A stretch of DNA of 64,000 bases from positions 186,001-250,000 of the forward strand of contig JAEWAQ010000012.1 in the NCBI GenBank assembly GCA_023391635.1. Direction: 5' to 3'. The notes under the pieces were generated by a model that saw only the letters and a program-made list of their open reading frames with translations, searched no databases and was not told the origin of the DNA. Below are positions 52,539 to 61,663 of the stretch, one piece after another. Made by a program: the position numbers and the translations under genes. Origin of the DNA: Bacillota bacterium (GTDB lineage Bacteria > Bacillota > Bacilli > Paenibacillales > Paenibacillaceae). The first letter of the stretch is position 1. The number at the start of each line of letters is the position of its first letter.

Positions 52539-53633
52539 ATGATCTATTTTTCTATAGTTCTAATTGCTTTATGCGCTGCGGCAGCTTTGTTTATATACAT
52601 AAACCCGGTATTCGGCGGAAGCCCGAAGCGCGAGCAGAAAGAACGATACCGTATGTTCGACAATTATGCGAATGGGAAGTTCAAGAATCAGGTGCCTACC
52701 AAGATGGGCTTGGGCGTATCTGATTACTTCTCCATGATGAAGGATCTTATTTCAGGTGCCAAAGATCGCAGTCCTGCCGGTCAATTGCCTGTTTCCAAAG
52801 TCGATTGGAACAAAATCAATAGCGGAGAAGACAGTTTAGCTTGGTTTGGGCATTCTGCTTTTTTGCTTACTCTCGACAATAAGAAGATACTTGTTGATCC
52901 GATGCTGGGGCCGGTTGCTTCGCCTGTTTCCTTCGTTGGAAGTAAACGCTACAGCGAAGATATGCTGCATATGATTGATGAAATGCCGCCTATCGATGCT
53001 GTATTCATTACCCATGATCATTACGACCACTTGGATTATCCGTCTATCCGCAAGTTGAGGGACAAGGCTGGTCATTTCTTCGTACCTTACGGCGTAAGTG
53101 CACACTTGATCCGTTGGGGAGTTGCCGAGGAAACAATCACAGAATTCAATTGGTGGGATGAAACGGAGTTCCAAGGTTTAACTGTTGCTTTGACTCCATC
53201 CAAGCATTTCTCGGGAAGAGGGCTTTTTAATCGAGACGCGACTTTGTGGGGCGGTTGGGTCATCCTTGGTAAACGAACCCGTTTCTATACGAGCGGGGAT
53301 GGCGGTTACGGTGCACATTTCAAAGAAATTGGGGAGAAATATGGGCCATTTGATATCGCCCTGATGGAAGGAGGTCAATATGACCGGCGCTGGCCTTGGG
53401 TTCACATGACACCCGAAGAAGCTGTTAAGGCTCATGTAGATGTAAAAGGGAGAAATATGATGCTCATTCACTGGGGCGCCTTTACTCTTGCTTATCATGG
53501 CTGGGCAGAGCCTATAGAGCGTGCATTAGCAGAGGCCAGGAAAGCAAATGTGAGTCTTGTTGCCCCTCAAATTGGGGAGATCATCCCATTAAGCGGAGAG
53601 CTGACGGCTGCTAATCGTTCATGGTGGAAATAA
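52539..53633 (+). CDS. Membrane-anchored MBL-fold metallo-hydrolase (UlaG/NAPE-PLD type)
   Basis: 364 residues from ATG 52539. An N-terminal membrane helix (IVLIALCAAAALFIYI) is followed by the metallo-beta-lactamase fold: WFGHSAFLL, ILVDPMLGP, the zinc motif THDHYDHLD with His159, His161, Asp163 and His164, and later FYTSGDGGYG and MLIHWGAF. The family includes phosphodiesterases acting on N-acylethanolamine phospholipids and lactonases. The longer frame from 52491 contains the 19-bp repeat and is not favoured. Confidence 0.88.
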   Translation: MIYFSIVLIALCAAAALFIYINPVFGGSPKREQKERYRMFDNYANGKFKNQVPTKMGLGVSDYFSMMKDLISGAKDRSPAGQLPVSKVDWNKINSGEDSLAWFGHSAFLLTLDNKKILVDPMLGPVASPVSFVGSKRYSEDMLHMIDEMPPIDAVFITHDHYDHLDYPSIRKLRDKAGHFFVPYGVSAHLIRWGVAEETITEFNWWDETEFQGLTVALTPSKHFSGRGLFNRDATLWGGWVILGKRTRFYTSGDGGYGAHFKEIGEKYGPFDIALMEGGQYDRRWPWVHMTPEEAVKAHVDVKGRNMMLIHWGAFTLAYHGWAEPIERALAEARKANVSLVAPQIGEIIPLSGELTAANRSWWK

Positions 53634-53769
53634 CATTTAGTTAAGTGGTTGGTATTATGGATCTTCTTAGTGCAACTTACTTTAACTGTACATATGTTGC
53701 TGTTGGTACATAATAAACAATGAGGACTCAGATGAATGTCATTAATGAGATGAGATGGAGGTCAGGTCA

Positions 53770-54174
53770 ATGTCGATTCTAGGAACAAAGGAAAACCCTT
53801 GGAAATTAAAAACGCCGCCACAAACATCAGAGTATGAGATGTATAAGGAGCTTAAAGACGGGAAGGAAGTTCTGGTGTGCGTTGTAGGAAAAACAGTGCT
53901 GCATTACGATTATCGTTGCATTCATGATTTACACATAATGCTGAAACAGCTTGGCGACTGGATGGAACTAGGCAGTGCAGATGAACAGAAACCTGCGAAA
54001 GAAGGAACCGTGGAATCTTGGGCTCGCTCGACGAATAACCCGATCGGGGGTTGGTATGGGTTGAAGAAAGGTTTGCGTGGACGGTTCGCCATGTATATCC
54101 CGCCATTAATGGAGGAACTGGGTTTAGCGGAAGTCGAACACCATTCGAGGAACAACCGGATGAGGGCGATTTAG
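53770..54174 (+). CDS. Conserved-looking hypothetical protein
   Basis: 134 residues. ATG 53770 follows GGAGGTCAGG. The sequence is soluble, with ENPWKLKTPPQTSEYEMYK, a beta segment VLVCVVGKTVLHYDYRC and a basic loop GGWYGLKKGLRGRFAMYIPP. I recognise no characterised domain. It lies alone between an MBL-fold gene and a large regulator. Confidence 0.65.
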   Translation: MSILGTKENPWKLKTPPQTSEYEMYKELKDGKEVLVCVVGKTVLHYDYRCIHDLHIMLKQLGDWMELGSADEQKPAKEGTVESWARSTNNPIGGWYGLKKGLRGRFAMYIPPLMEELGLAEVEHHSRNNRMRAI

Positions 54175-54249
54175 CAGAACATGAGCTTCGGTAACGCCTC
54201 AGCCGTTGAAGACGGGTTCGCGTATTGAATCAATGAATACAGGAGGGGA

Positions 54250-56859
54250 ATGTCTAAACGTATTGAATATAATATAGATAGGTTGAATCGACCCGACGGA
54301 GGGGCTCCTTTGTTTATTCAGACCAAAATTGAAATTCCTGAAGCCCGCAAATCCCTGGTATCCAGGCCGAGGCTCATCGGCAAGTTTAATGAGGGTCTGG
54401 AGTCCAAGCTGACGCTTGTGTCCGCACAGGCAGGTTATGGAAAAACGACGGCGCTCGGCACATGGGCGAAACAATGTGGAGTTCCGGTGGCATGGGTCTC
54501 GCTCGATAAGCTGGACAACGATTGGGCTCCGTTCTGGAACTGCGTATTGACCTCCGTTCGGGAGAGAGTTCCCGGTTTCGGCGAGAAGCTGGGGTTTCTT
54601 ATGGAGATGGAATCCGCGGCGTCGTACGAGTCGGGGATTTCGGCGCTTCTGAACGAGCTGAATCAACTGGATGAATCGCTTGTCCTCATTCTGGACGACT
54701 ACCATGTCATTGATTTTCCGGCTATTCACGATTCCTTGAGTTACCTTCTTGGGCATCTGCCTCCCCATGTCCATCTTTATATCGCGAGCCGTATCGAGTT
54801 GGTGTTCCCGACCGCCAGACTGATTGCCAAGGGCGAGTTGGTGCAGATCGATATGAAGGACTTGCAGTTTAATTTGGACGAGGGCGCAGTTTTTTTTAGG
54901 GATATGATGAAACTTTCCTTAACGAACGAGCAGATCCTCGAGCTGTTCCGACAGACGGAAGGATGGGTGAGCGGGCTGCAGCTGGCAGCGATTACACTTA
55001 AGCGCAGCGACAACATTTCCGCTTCCATTCGCCAATTCAACGGACAGCAGCGGCACATCTCCAGCTACTTGTTGGAAGAGGTCTATGGGAACCTGCCGGA
55101 ATCCATGAGGCAATTCTTATTGGCAACGTCCATTCTCGAACGAATGAATCGGGACTTATGCCAGGCGGTTACGGGTCGGACGGACAGCCAGGAGCAGCTG
55201 GGGCGGCTGGAGCGGCTGAATTTGTTCCTCATTCCCCTGGATGACAAGCGGGAGTGGTATCGGTACCATCATCTGCTCTCCGATTTTTTGCAACAGATCG
55301 GCGCCAGAGAGAATCCGGAGCAGTGGAAGCATTCTCATGTTCGCGCGGCAAATTGGTTGGAGAGCCAAGGGTTCGAAGAAGATGCGGTGGAGCACTACGT
55401 CAAAGCCGAGCAGGCTGGGGATGCCGTTCGGTTAATCGAACGGATCTTTCCGGAGCTCATGCGGTCGAAGGGCAACGTGCTTATCCGATGGATCACGTCC
55501 CTGCCCGAGAGCAGCTATGAGCACAAGCCGATGTTCGAGATGTTCTATATTTCCAGGTTATTGGGAGAAGGAGATTGGAACAAGGCTTTGCGCCGAGCCG
55601 AGCAAGCGGAAAAACGATTCGAGACCCTCAAGACTGCGATTCCGGAGCCGGAATGGAAACAGTTAATGGGCAATCTCTATTATTTTTGTGGAATTATCTG
55701 CTATCTGCAGCGGAATTTGACCCGAGCGTCGGAATATTTCGAGCTGCTCGATCATTATTTGCCGGAAGGCAGCAGCTTTCAGAACTTTGGCAGCAATCGG
55801 TACCAAAACTTTTATCATTTCACGGATCTTCTTACTCTTAACAATGATCTGCAAGTCGTTGAGCAATTCCTGCTGAAGTGGATTCAGGTCTGGGGGAAGA
55901 GAGAGCATTATCCTTTTGTCGGCTATCAATATATTTCTTACTGCATGCTTCTCTACGAGTGGAACCGGCTGGAAGAGGCGGAGTTGTATCTCGGACAGGC
56001 GATGAGACGCGAGGATTTGCAGTCTAACCTATGGATGCGTGTTCAGCTTAACCTGATATCGTCATGGCTCCAGCAGGCTCTTGGGAGAGACAGCGAAGCC
56101 ATCGAATCGCTAACTCGGCTCGGCTTGACCATTGAATCGCCGGACTATGATTTGATTATGCAGAAGATCAGGAGGGAGCAGGCTCTTCTATCCTTGCGTC
56201 AAGGCCAGATCCAGAAGGCGATCGATTGGTCGGAACAGAGAGGACTGTCGCACGCGGACGAGGTTTCTATGCAACAGATAGAGGAATATCTGGTGCTGGC
56301 AAGAGTTTTGGCGGCAAGCGAACGGACAGCGGAAGCGCGTCATTTGATTGACAAGCTGGAACACTTGGTCGAGAAGGAAAATTATCTAAGGGCTCGTATT
56401 AAGCTTTTGGTAGCGAAGAGTATGGTGCTTTGGCATTCGGATCAGCCTCAGGCGGCACTAGGCGCATTGAAGGCGGCTCTGCGACTCTCCGAGCCGACGG
56501 GCTATATCCGTAGCTTCATCGATGAAGGGCCTGCGATGGCCGAGATGTTGTCCAAGCTTCAGGAGGAGCAACAAGGGCAGTGCGCTGAGGCGTTACCGAT
56601 CGATTATATCGAAAAGCTGATGTTGGCTTCCCGCGCCAGGCCGTTACGCGAACTGTCGCCCGAAATAAGATTAACGGATCAGGAAGAGAAAGTGCTCTAC
56701 CTGATCGCAGAAGGATTGCTTAACAAGGAGATCGCCTCCCGATTGCGAATCTCGCTCGACACCGTAAAATTCCACGTGAAGAACATTTATCGCAAGCTAG
56801 GCGTACGCAGCCGCACGCAAGCGATCCAGCGAGCCAAGTACTACCGTCATCGCGGATGA
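54250..56859 (+). CDS. Large LuxR-family (MalT/LAL-like) transcriptional regulator
   Basis: 869 residues. Walker A SAQAGYGKTT at about 58-67 and Walker B LVLILDDYHVID around 140 mark the STAND ATPase, followed by winged-helix and TPR-like helical repeats (about 380-800) and a C-terminal LuxR HTH (about 808-869, with NKEIASRLRISLDTVKFHVK). Such proteins are activated by a small ligand plus ATP. AGGAGG is only three bases from the ATG. Its terminator follows, and a partial duplicate of its 3' end lies at 59490. The adjacent surface-protein genes are possible targets. Confidence 0.92.
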   Translation: MSKRIEYNIDRLNRPDGGAPLFIQTKIEIPEARKSLVSRPRLIGKFNEGLESKLTLVSAQAGYGKTTALGTWAKQCGVPVAWVSLDKLDNDWAPFWNCVLTSVRERVPGFGEKLGFLMEMESAASYESGISALLNELNQLDESLVLILDDYHVIDFPAIHDSLSYLLGHLPPHVHLYIASRIELVFPTARLIAKGELVQIDMKDLQFNLDEGAVFFRDMMKLSLTNEQILELFRQTEGWVSGLQLAAITLKRSDNISASIRQFNGQQRHISSYLLEEVYGNLPESMRQFLLATSILERMNRDLCQAVTGRTDSQEQLGRLERLNLFLIPLDDKREWYRYHHLLSDFLQQIGARENPEQWKHSHVRAANWLESQGFEEDAVEHYVKAEQAGDAVRLIERIFPELMRSKGNVLIRWITSLPESSYEHKPMFEMFYISRLLGEGDWNKALRRAEQAEKRFETLKTAIPEPEWKQLMGNLYYFCGIICYLQRNLTRASEYFELLDHYLPEGSSFQNFGSNRYQNFYHFTDLLTLNNDLQVVEQFLLKWIQVWGKREHYPFVGYQYISYCMLLYEWNRLEEAELYLGQAMRREDLQSNLWMRVQLNLISSWLQQALGRDSEAIESLTRLGLTIESPDYDLIMQKIRREQALLSLRQGQIQKAIDWSEQRGLSHADEVSMQQIEEYLVLARVLAASERTAEARHLIDKLEHLVEKENYLRARIKLLVAKSMVLWHSDQPQAALGALKAALRLSEPTGYIRSFIDEGPAMAEMLSKLQEEQQGQCAEALPIDYIEKLMLASRARPLRELSPEIRLTDQEEKVLYLIAEGLLNKEIASRLRISLDTVKFHVKNIYRKLGVRSRTQAIQRAKYYRHRG

Positions 56860-56885
56860 GCGATATCCTACCTCATTCTTTTATG

Positions 56886-56914
56886 AATACTACCCTCGTA
56901 GGTAGTATTTTTTA
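56886..56914 (+). terminator. Terminator of the LuxR gene
   Basis: AATACTACC pairs with GGTAGTATT around CTCGTA, followed by a T-run. A degenerate copy is at 59557-59585. Confidence 0.8.
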
Positions 56915-56980
56915 TTGCCATTCACTTTAGAATATAAAAAAAGTTCGGGATGGTTGACGAGGAGAAGATATGATGCTCAG

Positions 56981-57112
56981 ATTCGGGTTATGTCGCGGTA
57001 GCCAAGAATTTTGCCGAAAGAGCCGGTGCGACCCTCGGTAGTGATTTTTGAACTTTTGACCCGGGCTCAACTGTCTCAAATGCGGAAGCACTCGCATTTA
57101 TCATGAAATCTG
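56981..57112 (+). pseudogene. Fragment of an SLH-protein gene
   Basis: Closely matches 59959-60090 in the SLH gene at 59642, including ATTCGGGTTATGTCGCG and GGAAGCACTCG. A TGA interrupts the frame near the middle and there is no start. It lies just after the LuxR terminator, the same relative position as the intact SLH gene behind the LuxR fragment. Confidence 0.9.
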
Positions 57113-57213
57113 TAAAAATCATTACGCGCGTATGATCGGATTCATCTATTTCCCAAATCTGTTGATAGGGGAAGGGTATAATCAAATAATAATGAAGAGG
57201 GTGCAACAGTCTT

Positions 57214-59403
57214 ATGATACGGTGGTATTTTCTGGTAATAAGGAAGTTGATGATTTGTCTACTCATGCTGGCGTTGATTACACTGGGTTCGTGGACAAGA
57301 GGTAGTATTCAGCAGGCGGAGGCGGCATATGAAGCAGGTATTGAATACACATTAAGCAACTCGGAAGTAACCATTACAGACTATTTTGGATGGGATAGGT
57401 ACCATGTTATTATTCCTGATACAATAAGTGGATTTCCTGTAACAACCATCGGGGGTTATGCATTTTCTTCTAAAAATATAACGAAATTGACGATCCCGAA
57501 CAGTGTAACGAGTATAGGGAAAGGTGCATTTAGTGAAAACGAATTAACGAGTGTGGAGATCCCGAACAGTGTAACGAGTATAGGGGAAGATGCATTTAGT
57601 TATAACAAATTAACGAGTGTTATTGTTGAAGGGGATTCAACTACGATTGAATATGGAGCGTTTTCATTTAACTTGCCAAGCTTTTATATGATCGCTTTTG
57701 ATCCTTCTCCAGCGAAGACGTATGCTACTGAGAATAGTTATAAATTCATCAATATTTTGTCTTACGGAGTAAGCTATTCTCCAAATGGTGAATCAGAGGG
57801 GAAGCAAACGATTTCAACAAAGGTAACGGTAGACGTTCCCGATATTATAGAATCAGCGAAAACGTATTACCAATGGTCAGCAGCGATAACGTCACCAACG
57901 TGGCCGAGCCTAGAGTGGGTAGAATTCACAAGCGAAGAGTCTATATCTACGCCTCTTGCATTAGGTAATTGGTATTTGCACGTTCGTGTTGATGATCAGA
58001 ATGTAAGTCATGCAGCAGGCTATTCTTATTCAAATGCATTTAAAGTTGTTGCTGTGCCGAGTGCACCGACGAACGTAAGAGCGACCGCAGGCAACGGAAA
58101 GGCAACGGTCAGCTTCGACGCCCCGGCGAGTGATGGAGGAAGTGCGATCACGGGCTATACGGTTACATCCAGTCCGGGAGGATTCAAAGGAACGGGTACA
58201 ACCGCGAGTCTGATCACGGTCACGGGGTTGGCGAACGGAACGGAATACACGTTCACAGTCGTTGCGACGAATGGCACGGAATCAAGCCCAGCTTCCGCCC
58301 CCTCCAACTCAGTTACGCCAAGAAACAGCTCGGGTGGAAGTTCAAGCAGTAGCAGTGGTTCAAGCAGCAGCAGTGGTTCGAGTAGTAGCAGTGGTTCAAG
58401 CAGCAGCCCAATCCACTCAACGAACGGGAAGTTAACGCTTCCGGTCGGAAGTGCCGGCCAAGTGAGCTTGGATCAAGTGATCTTCTTTAGTATTCCGACT
58501 AATGCGACCAGCAAACCATTGGAAATTAACATCGAGAAGGTATCGAATACGCAAAATCTTCTTGCACATAATGAAGTTCTGGCAAGCGCGGTGTTCGAAG
58601 TGCAGAACAAATTTCTAGAGAATTTTGACAAACCAGTTACAATAACCATGGTATTCAACCCAATTAAAGTGAATAGCAACCAAACAGTAGCGATTTTCTA
58701 CTATGATGAAGCTACGAAAACATGGGTGAAAATCGAGAACGGCAAGATCGACGGCAATCGCATCAGTGTAGAAGTGAACAACTTCATGAAGTTTGCGGTG
58801 CTTGTGGTAGATGAGGCGACGGGGTTGCCTATTGCAGCACCGTCGATCGACGAGTCGAAGGAAGTTAACTTTAGCGACATAGCCGGACACGGGGCAGCTT
58901 CCAACATTCATAAAGCAGCACAGAGTGGAATAGTGAAAGGATATGGGGATGGAACGTTCAAGCCGAATGGCGTCGTCACTCGTGCGGGATTTGTGGTGAT
59001 GCTGACGAAGGTGTTGAAGCCGCGTCAGGAAGCTGCGACGCATACGTTCACCGATTCAGCGAAGATTGGAACATGGGCGCAGAATGCAGTAGAGCAAGCT
59101 GTTCAAGCGGGAATCGTTAAAGGCTATTCGGACGGCAGTTTCCGTCCAAATGCAGAAATTACACGCACAGAGATGGCTGTGATGATCGCCAATGCGCTAG
59201 CACTGAAGGTTGAACCAAATACTGTAACCGACTTCGTGGACGACGCTGACATTCCAAGCTGGGCGAAGGGTCAGGTAGCAGCGTTGAAGAATCTTGGTCT
59301 TATAACAGGCAAAGGTATGAACAAATTTGCTCCCAATGATAAGGCAACTAGAGCAGAGACTGTAACGATTCTATTGAAAGTGATGGTGCCAGAGAGTAAG
59401 TAG
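57214..59403 (+). CDS. Secreted S-layer-anchored protein with leucine-rich repeats and Fn3 domain
   Basis: 729 residues. Signal peptide with cleavage after AEA near residue 37. Then BspA-type leucine-rich repeats (about 60-155; TKLTIPNSVTSIGKGAFS, SVEIPNSVTSIGEDAFS), a fibronectin type III domain (about 285-370), a Ser/Gly linker, a beta domain, and three SLH repeats at the C-terminus (AAQSGIVKGYGDGTFKPNG; AVQAGIVKGYSDGSFRPNA; AALKNLGLITGKGMNKFAP). SLH domains bind pyruvylated cell-wall polysaccharide. A role in adhesion or glycan binding is likely. GAGGG lies about 12 bases before the ATG. Confidence 0.9.
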   Translation: MIRWYFLVIRKLMICLLMLALITLGSWTRGSIQQAEAAYEAGIEYTLSNSEVTITDYFGWDRYHVIIPDTISGFPVTTIGGYAFSSKNITKLTIPNSVTSIGKGAFSENELTSVEIPNSVTSIGEDAFSYNKLTSVIVEGDSTTIEYGAFSFNLPSFYMIAFDPSPAKTYATENSYKFINILSYGVSYSPNGESEGKQTISTKVTVDVPDIIESAKTYYQWSAAITSPTWPSLEWVEFTSEESISTPLALGNWYLHVRVDDQNVSHAAGYSYSNAFKVVAVPSAPTNVRATAGNGKATVSFDAPASDGGSAITGYTVTSSPGGFKGTGTTASLITVTGLANGTEYTFTVVATNGTESSPASAPSNSVTPRNSSGGSSSSSSGSSSSSGSSSSSGSSSSPIHSTNGKLTLPVGSAGQVSLDQVIFFSIPTNATSKPLEINIEKVSNTQNLLAHNEVLASAVFEVQNKFLENFDKPVTITMVFNPIKVNSNQTVAIFYYDEATKTWVKIENGKIDGNRISVEVNNFMKFAVLVVDEATGLPIAAPSIDESKEVNFSDIAGHGAASNIHKAAQSGIVKGYGDGTFKPNGVVTRAGFVVMLTKVLKPRQEAATHTFTDSAKIGTWAQNAVEQAVQAGIVKGYSDGSFRPNAEITRTEMAVMIANALALKVEPNTVTDFVDDADIPSWAKGQVAALKNLGLITGKGMNKFAPNDKATRAETVTILLKVMVPESK

Positions 59404-59489
59404 GGTTAAAGCAAGCGATGGCTATCAAGTTAGCTAGGTTACCGTCAGAACACTTACCAATATGGGGATATAGCTCATTTCGGAATAAG

Positions 59490-59612
59490 TTTAACGGATC
59501 AGAAAGAGAAAGTGCTCTACCTGATCGCAGATCGATATCCTACCTCATTTTTTTACGAATACTACCCTTAGGGGTAGTTTATTTTTATTCCCATTCGATT
59601 TAGAGTTTTAGA
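59490..59612 (+). pseudogene. Internally deleted copy of the LuxR gene 3' end
   Basis: Begins with a near-copy of 56671-56711 (the start of the HTH coding region), skips about 150 bases, and continues with a near-copy of 56861-56935, the post-stop region with its terminator. It therefore keeps both ends of the HTH region and loses its core. It lies directly upstream of the intact SLH gene. Confidence 0.92.
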
Positions 59613-59641
59613 ATAGAAGAACAATCTTAGGAGGGCACTTC

Positions 59642-60541
59642 ATGAAAAGGTTAAACAAACTTTTGGCACTGACAGTGAGCGGAATGATCGGTCTGAATGT
59701 TTTCGGTGTTGCGAGGGCAGAAATTACAACGGCCACAGAATTTACACCGGCCATGGAAACAGCCCTAAAAATGAATAAACTTGGGATTGTTTCCGGCGTG
59801 GGCACATTACCGGATAGTAGTCCCGATTTCAATCTGGACGGCAAGCTCACCAGAGCGGAACTCGTAACCGTAATTGTGCGGTCTTTTGAAGGTGGAAAAG
59901 CAGTCCAACCTGTGAAGGATACACCTCCATTCTCGGATGTGCCGCCTGGCTCTTGGTATTCGGGTTATGTCGCGATAGCCAAGAATTTGGCCGAACAAGC
60001 CGGGGCTACCCTAGGTAGAGATTCTTTAACTTTTGACCCGGACTCAAGTGTCTCAAAGGCGGAAGCACTCGTATTTGTCATGAAATATTTAGGGATTAAA
60101 GTTGAAAGTGCCGGCTCTAATTGGTATGAGGCCTGGATTGAAAGAGCGGTAGCGTTGGGGATACTTACCGAAGCCGATGCTGCTGATGTGTTGTCCGATC
60201 CAGCAACTCAAGCGACCCGGGGCGAAGCTTTTGTTATCCTTGACTTTGGTTTCTCAGCAAAGGTCTTGGAAGGAGGAAAATCCCTTTACGAGACCTACGT
60301 CACAGGAGCGACAACACTAGAACCGATAACAGAAGAACCGCCAAAAATAGGACCGACAACACAAGGACCGACAACAATAGTACCGACACCAGAACCGACA
60401 ACACAACCACAACCGACACCGGAACCGACAACACAACCACAACCGACAACACAACCGACACCGGAACCGACAACACAACCGACACCGGGCGACAGCAATA
60501 ACCCGAACAACCCGAACAACCCGAACAACCCGAACGGTTAA
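59642..60541 (+). CDS. SLH-domain surface protein with Pro/Thr repeat tail
   Basis: 299 residues. Signal peptide ending VARA near residue 26. Three SLH-like repeats fill residues 30-215 (ALKMNKLGIVSGVGTLP, NLDGKLTRAELVTVIV; FDPDSSVSKAEALVFVMK). The tail is low-complexity: repeats of PEPTTQPQPT and then four NPN units. It may be a wall-spanning stalk. AGGAGGG lies eight bases before the ATG. Part of its coding sequence is duplicated at 56981-57112. Confidence 0.88.
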   Translation: MKRLNKLLALTVSGMIGLNVFGVARAEITTATEFTPAMETALKMNKLGIVSGVGTLPDSSPDFNLDGKLTRAELVTVIVRSFEGGKAVQPVKDTPPFSDVPPGSWYSGYVAIAKNLAEQAGATLGRDSLTFDPDSSVSKAEALVFVMKYLGIKVESAGSNWYEAWIERAVALGILTEADAADVLSDPATQATRGEAFVILDFGFSAKVLEGGKSLYETYVTGATTLEPITEEPPKIGPTTQGPTTIVPTPEPTTQPQPTPEPTTQPQPTTQPTPEPTTQPTPGDSNNPNNPNNPNNPNG

Positions 60542-60604
60542 AGGAATTATCTAGTAATATTCCAGGTAATCAGACGGTACATTCTTAAAAGGAGGAAGGC
60601 TTCT

Positions 60605-61501
60605 ATGCATTATACTCAGGTTACGGTTGCCGGCGGCGGTGTTCTTGGAAGTCAGATTGCGTTTCAGGCTGCTTTCAAAGGATTTCAAGTAACGGTATAT
60701 GACATTAGTGATGAAGCTATCGAAAGCGCAAAAGAAAGAATTGCAAAATTGAAGCCGCACTATCAAGCAGAACTCGCGGCTTCCGAAGAAGCGATCCAGG
60801 CAGCTAATAATCGAATCACCTTCCAATCTGATTTGGCGCAAGCCGTCGCGGAAGCGGACCTTGTCATCGAAGCGATTCCTGAGGTTGCTCAGATCAAGAC
60901 GGAGTTCTATACCCAACTGGGAAAATTAGCGCCTGCCAAGACCGTCTTTGTCACCAACTCATCTACATTATTGCCGAGCCGATTTGCAGAAGCGACTGGT
61001 CGGCCGAGTCAATTTTTGGCGCTGCACTTCGCGAATTTCATCTGGAGAAATAATACGGCGGAAGTCATGAAGCACGCGGAAACGGATATGCAGGTGTTTC
61101 AAGATGTGATTGATTTTGCCAAATCCATCGGAATGATCGCTTTGCCGCTATACAAAGAACAGCCGGGCTATATTCTGAATTCGCTATTAGTTCCTTTGTT
61201 GAGCGCTGCCCAGCAATTGCTGATTCGAGAAGTTTCCGATGTGGAAACGATCGATAAAACGTGGATGGTAGCAACGGGGGCGCCTCTGGGTCCGTTCGCG
61301 ATTCTGGACGTCGTAGGCATTAATACCGCGTTTAACATCGTAAGTGCTAGAGCGGCGGCAACAGGTGACCAGGAGGCCATACGAATCGCCAACCTCTTGA
61401 AAACGGAGTACATTGATAAAGGAAAGCTTGGCCGAGCTACGGGCGAAGGGTTTTACAAATATCCGAACCCCAATTTCCTAAAGCCTGATTTTAAAAAATG
61501 A
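60605..61501 (+). CDS. 3-hydroxyacyl-CoA dehydrogenase-family protein
   Basis: 298 residues. NAD-binding Rossmann start VTVAGGGVLGSQIAFQAA with the GxGxxG pattern (GGGVLG), then VYDISDEAIESAKERI, LVIEAIPE, VFVTNSSTLLPS and HFANFIW. The C-terminal 3HCDH domain (PGYILNSLLVPLLSAAQQLL; TGAPLGPFAILDVVG) is present. It oxidises 3-hydroxyacyl-CoA or 3-hydroxybutyryl-CoA in fatty-acid or butyrate metabolism. The usual catalytic HFFNP reads HFANF, so substrate use may differ. AAAGGAGGAAGG precedes the ATG. Confidence 0.88.
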   Translation: MHYTQVTVAGGGVLGSQIAFQAAFKGFQVTVYDISDEAIESAKERIAKLKPHYQAELAASEEAIQAANNRITFQSDLAQAVAEADLVIEAIPEVAQIKTEFYTQLGKLAPAKTVFVTNSSTLLPSRFAEATGRPSQFLALHFANFIWRNNTAEVMKHAETDMQVFQDVIDFAKSIGMIALPLYKEQPGYILNSLLVPLLSAAQQLLIREVSDVETIDKTWMVATGAPLGPFAILDVVGINTAFNIVSARAAATGDQEAIRIANLLKTEYIDKGKLGRATGEGFYKYPNPNFLKPDFKK

Positions 61502-61533
61502 GAATAATTCATAGAGACTAATTCACTAGCGAG

Positions 61534-61556
61534 GGGCACCCGTTCGGGTGTCTTTC
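61534..61556 (+). terminator. Terminator after the dehydrogenase gene
   Basis: GGGCACCC pairs with GGGTGTC around GTTC and is followed by TTTCG. Confidence 0.6.
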
Positions 61557-61663
61557 GATTGTGCTGTATAGGCGATGAGGTGATGCGTATCGCGCATACT
61601 GATACAGCGGAAGATTGTGTTAAGAGTAGAAAACACAATGTTAATGTAGAGGTGACAGCGATC

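Noticed and set aside
60310..60540. CRISPR-like array in the repeated stretch at the end of the SLH gene
   Set aside because: The repeats are short, codon-phased PTTQP and NPN units inside an open coding frame, without unique spacers.
60295..60541. Val/Gly-rich minus-strand frames opposite the Pro/Thr tail
   Set aside because: They are the reverse complement of a simple Pro-Thr codon repeat and have no start site.
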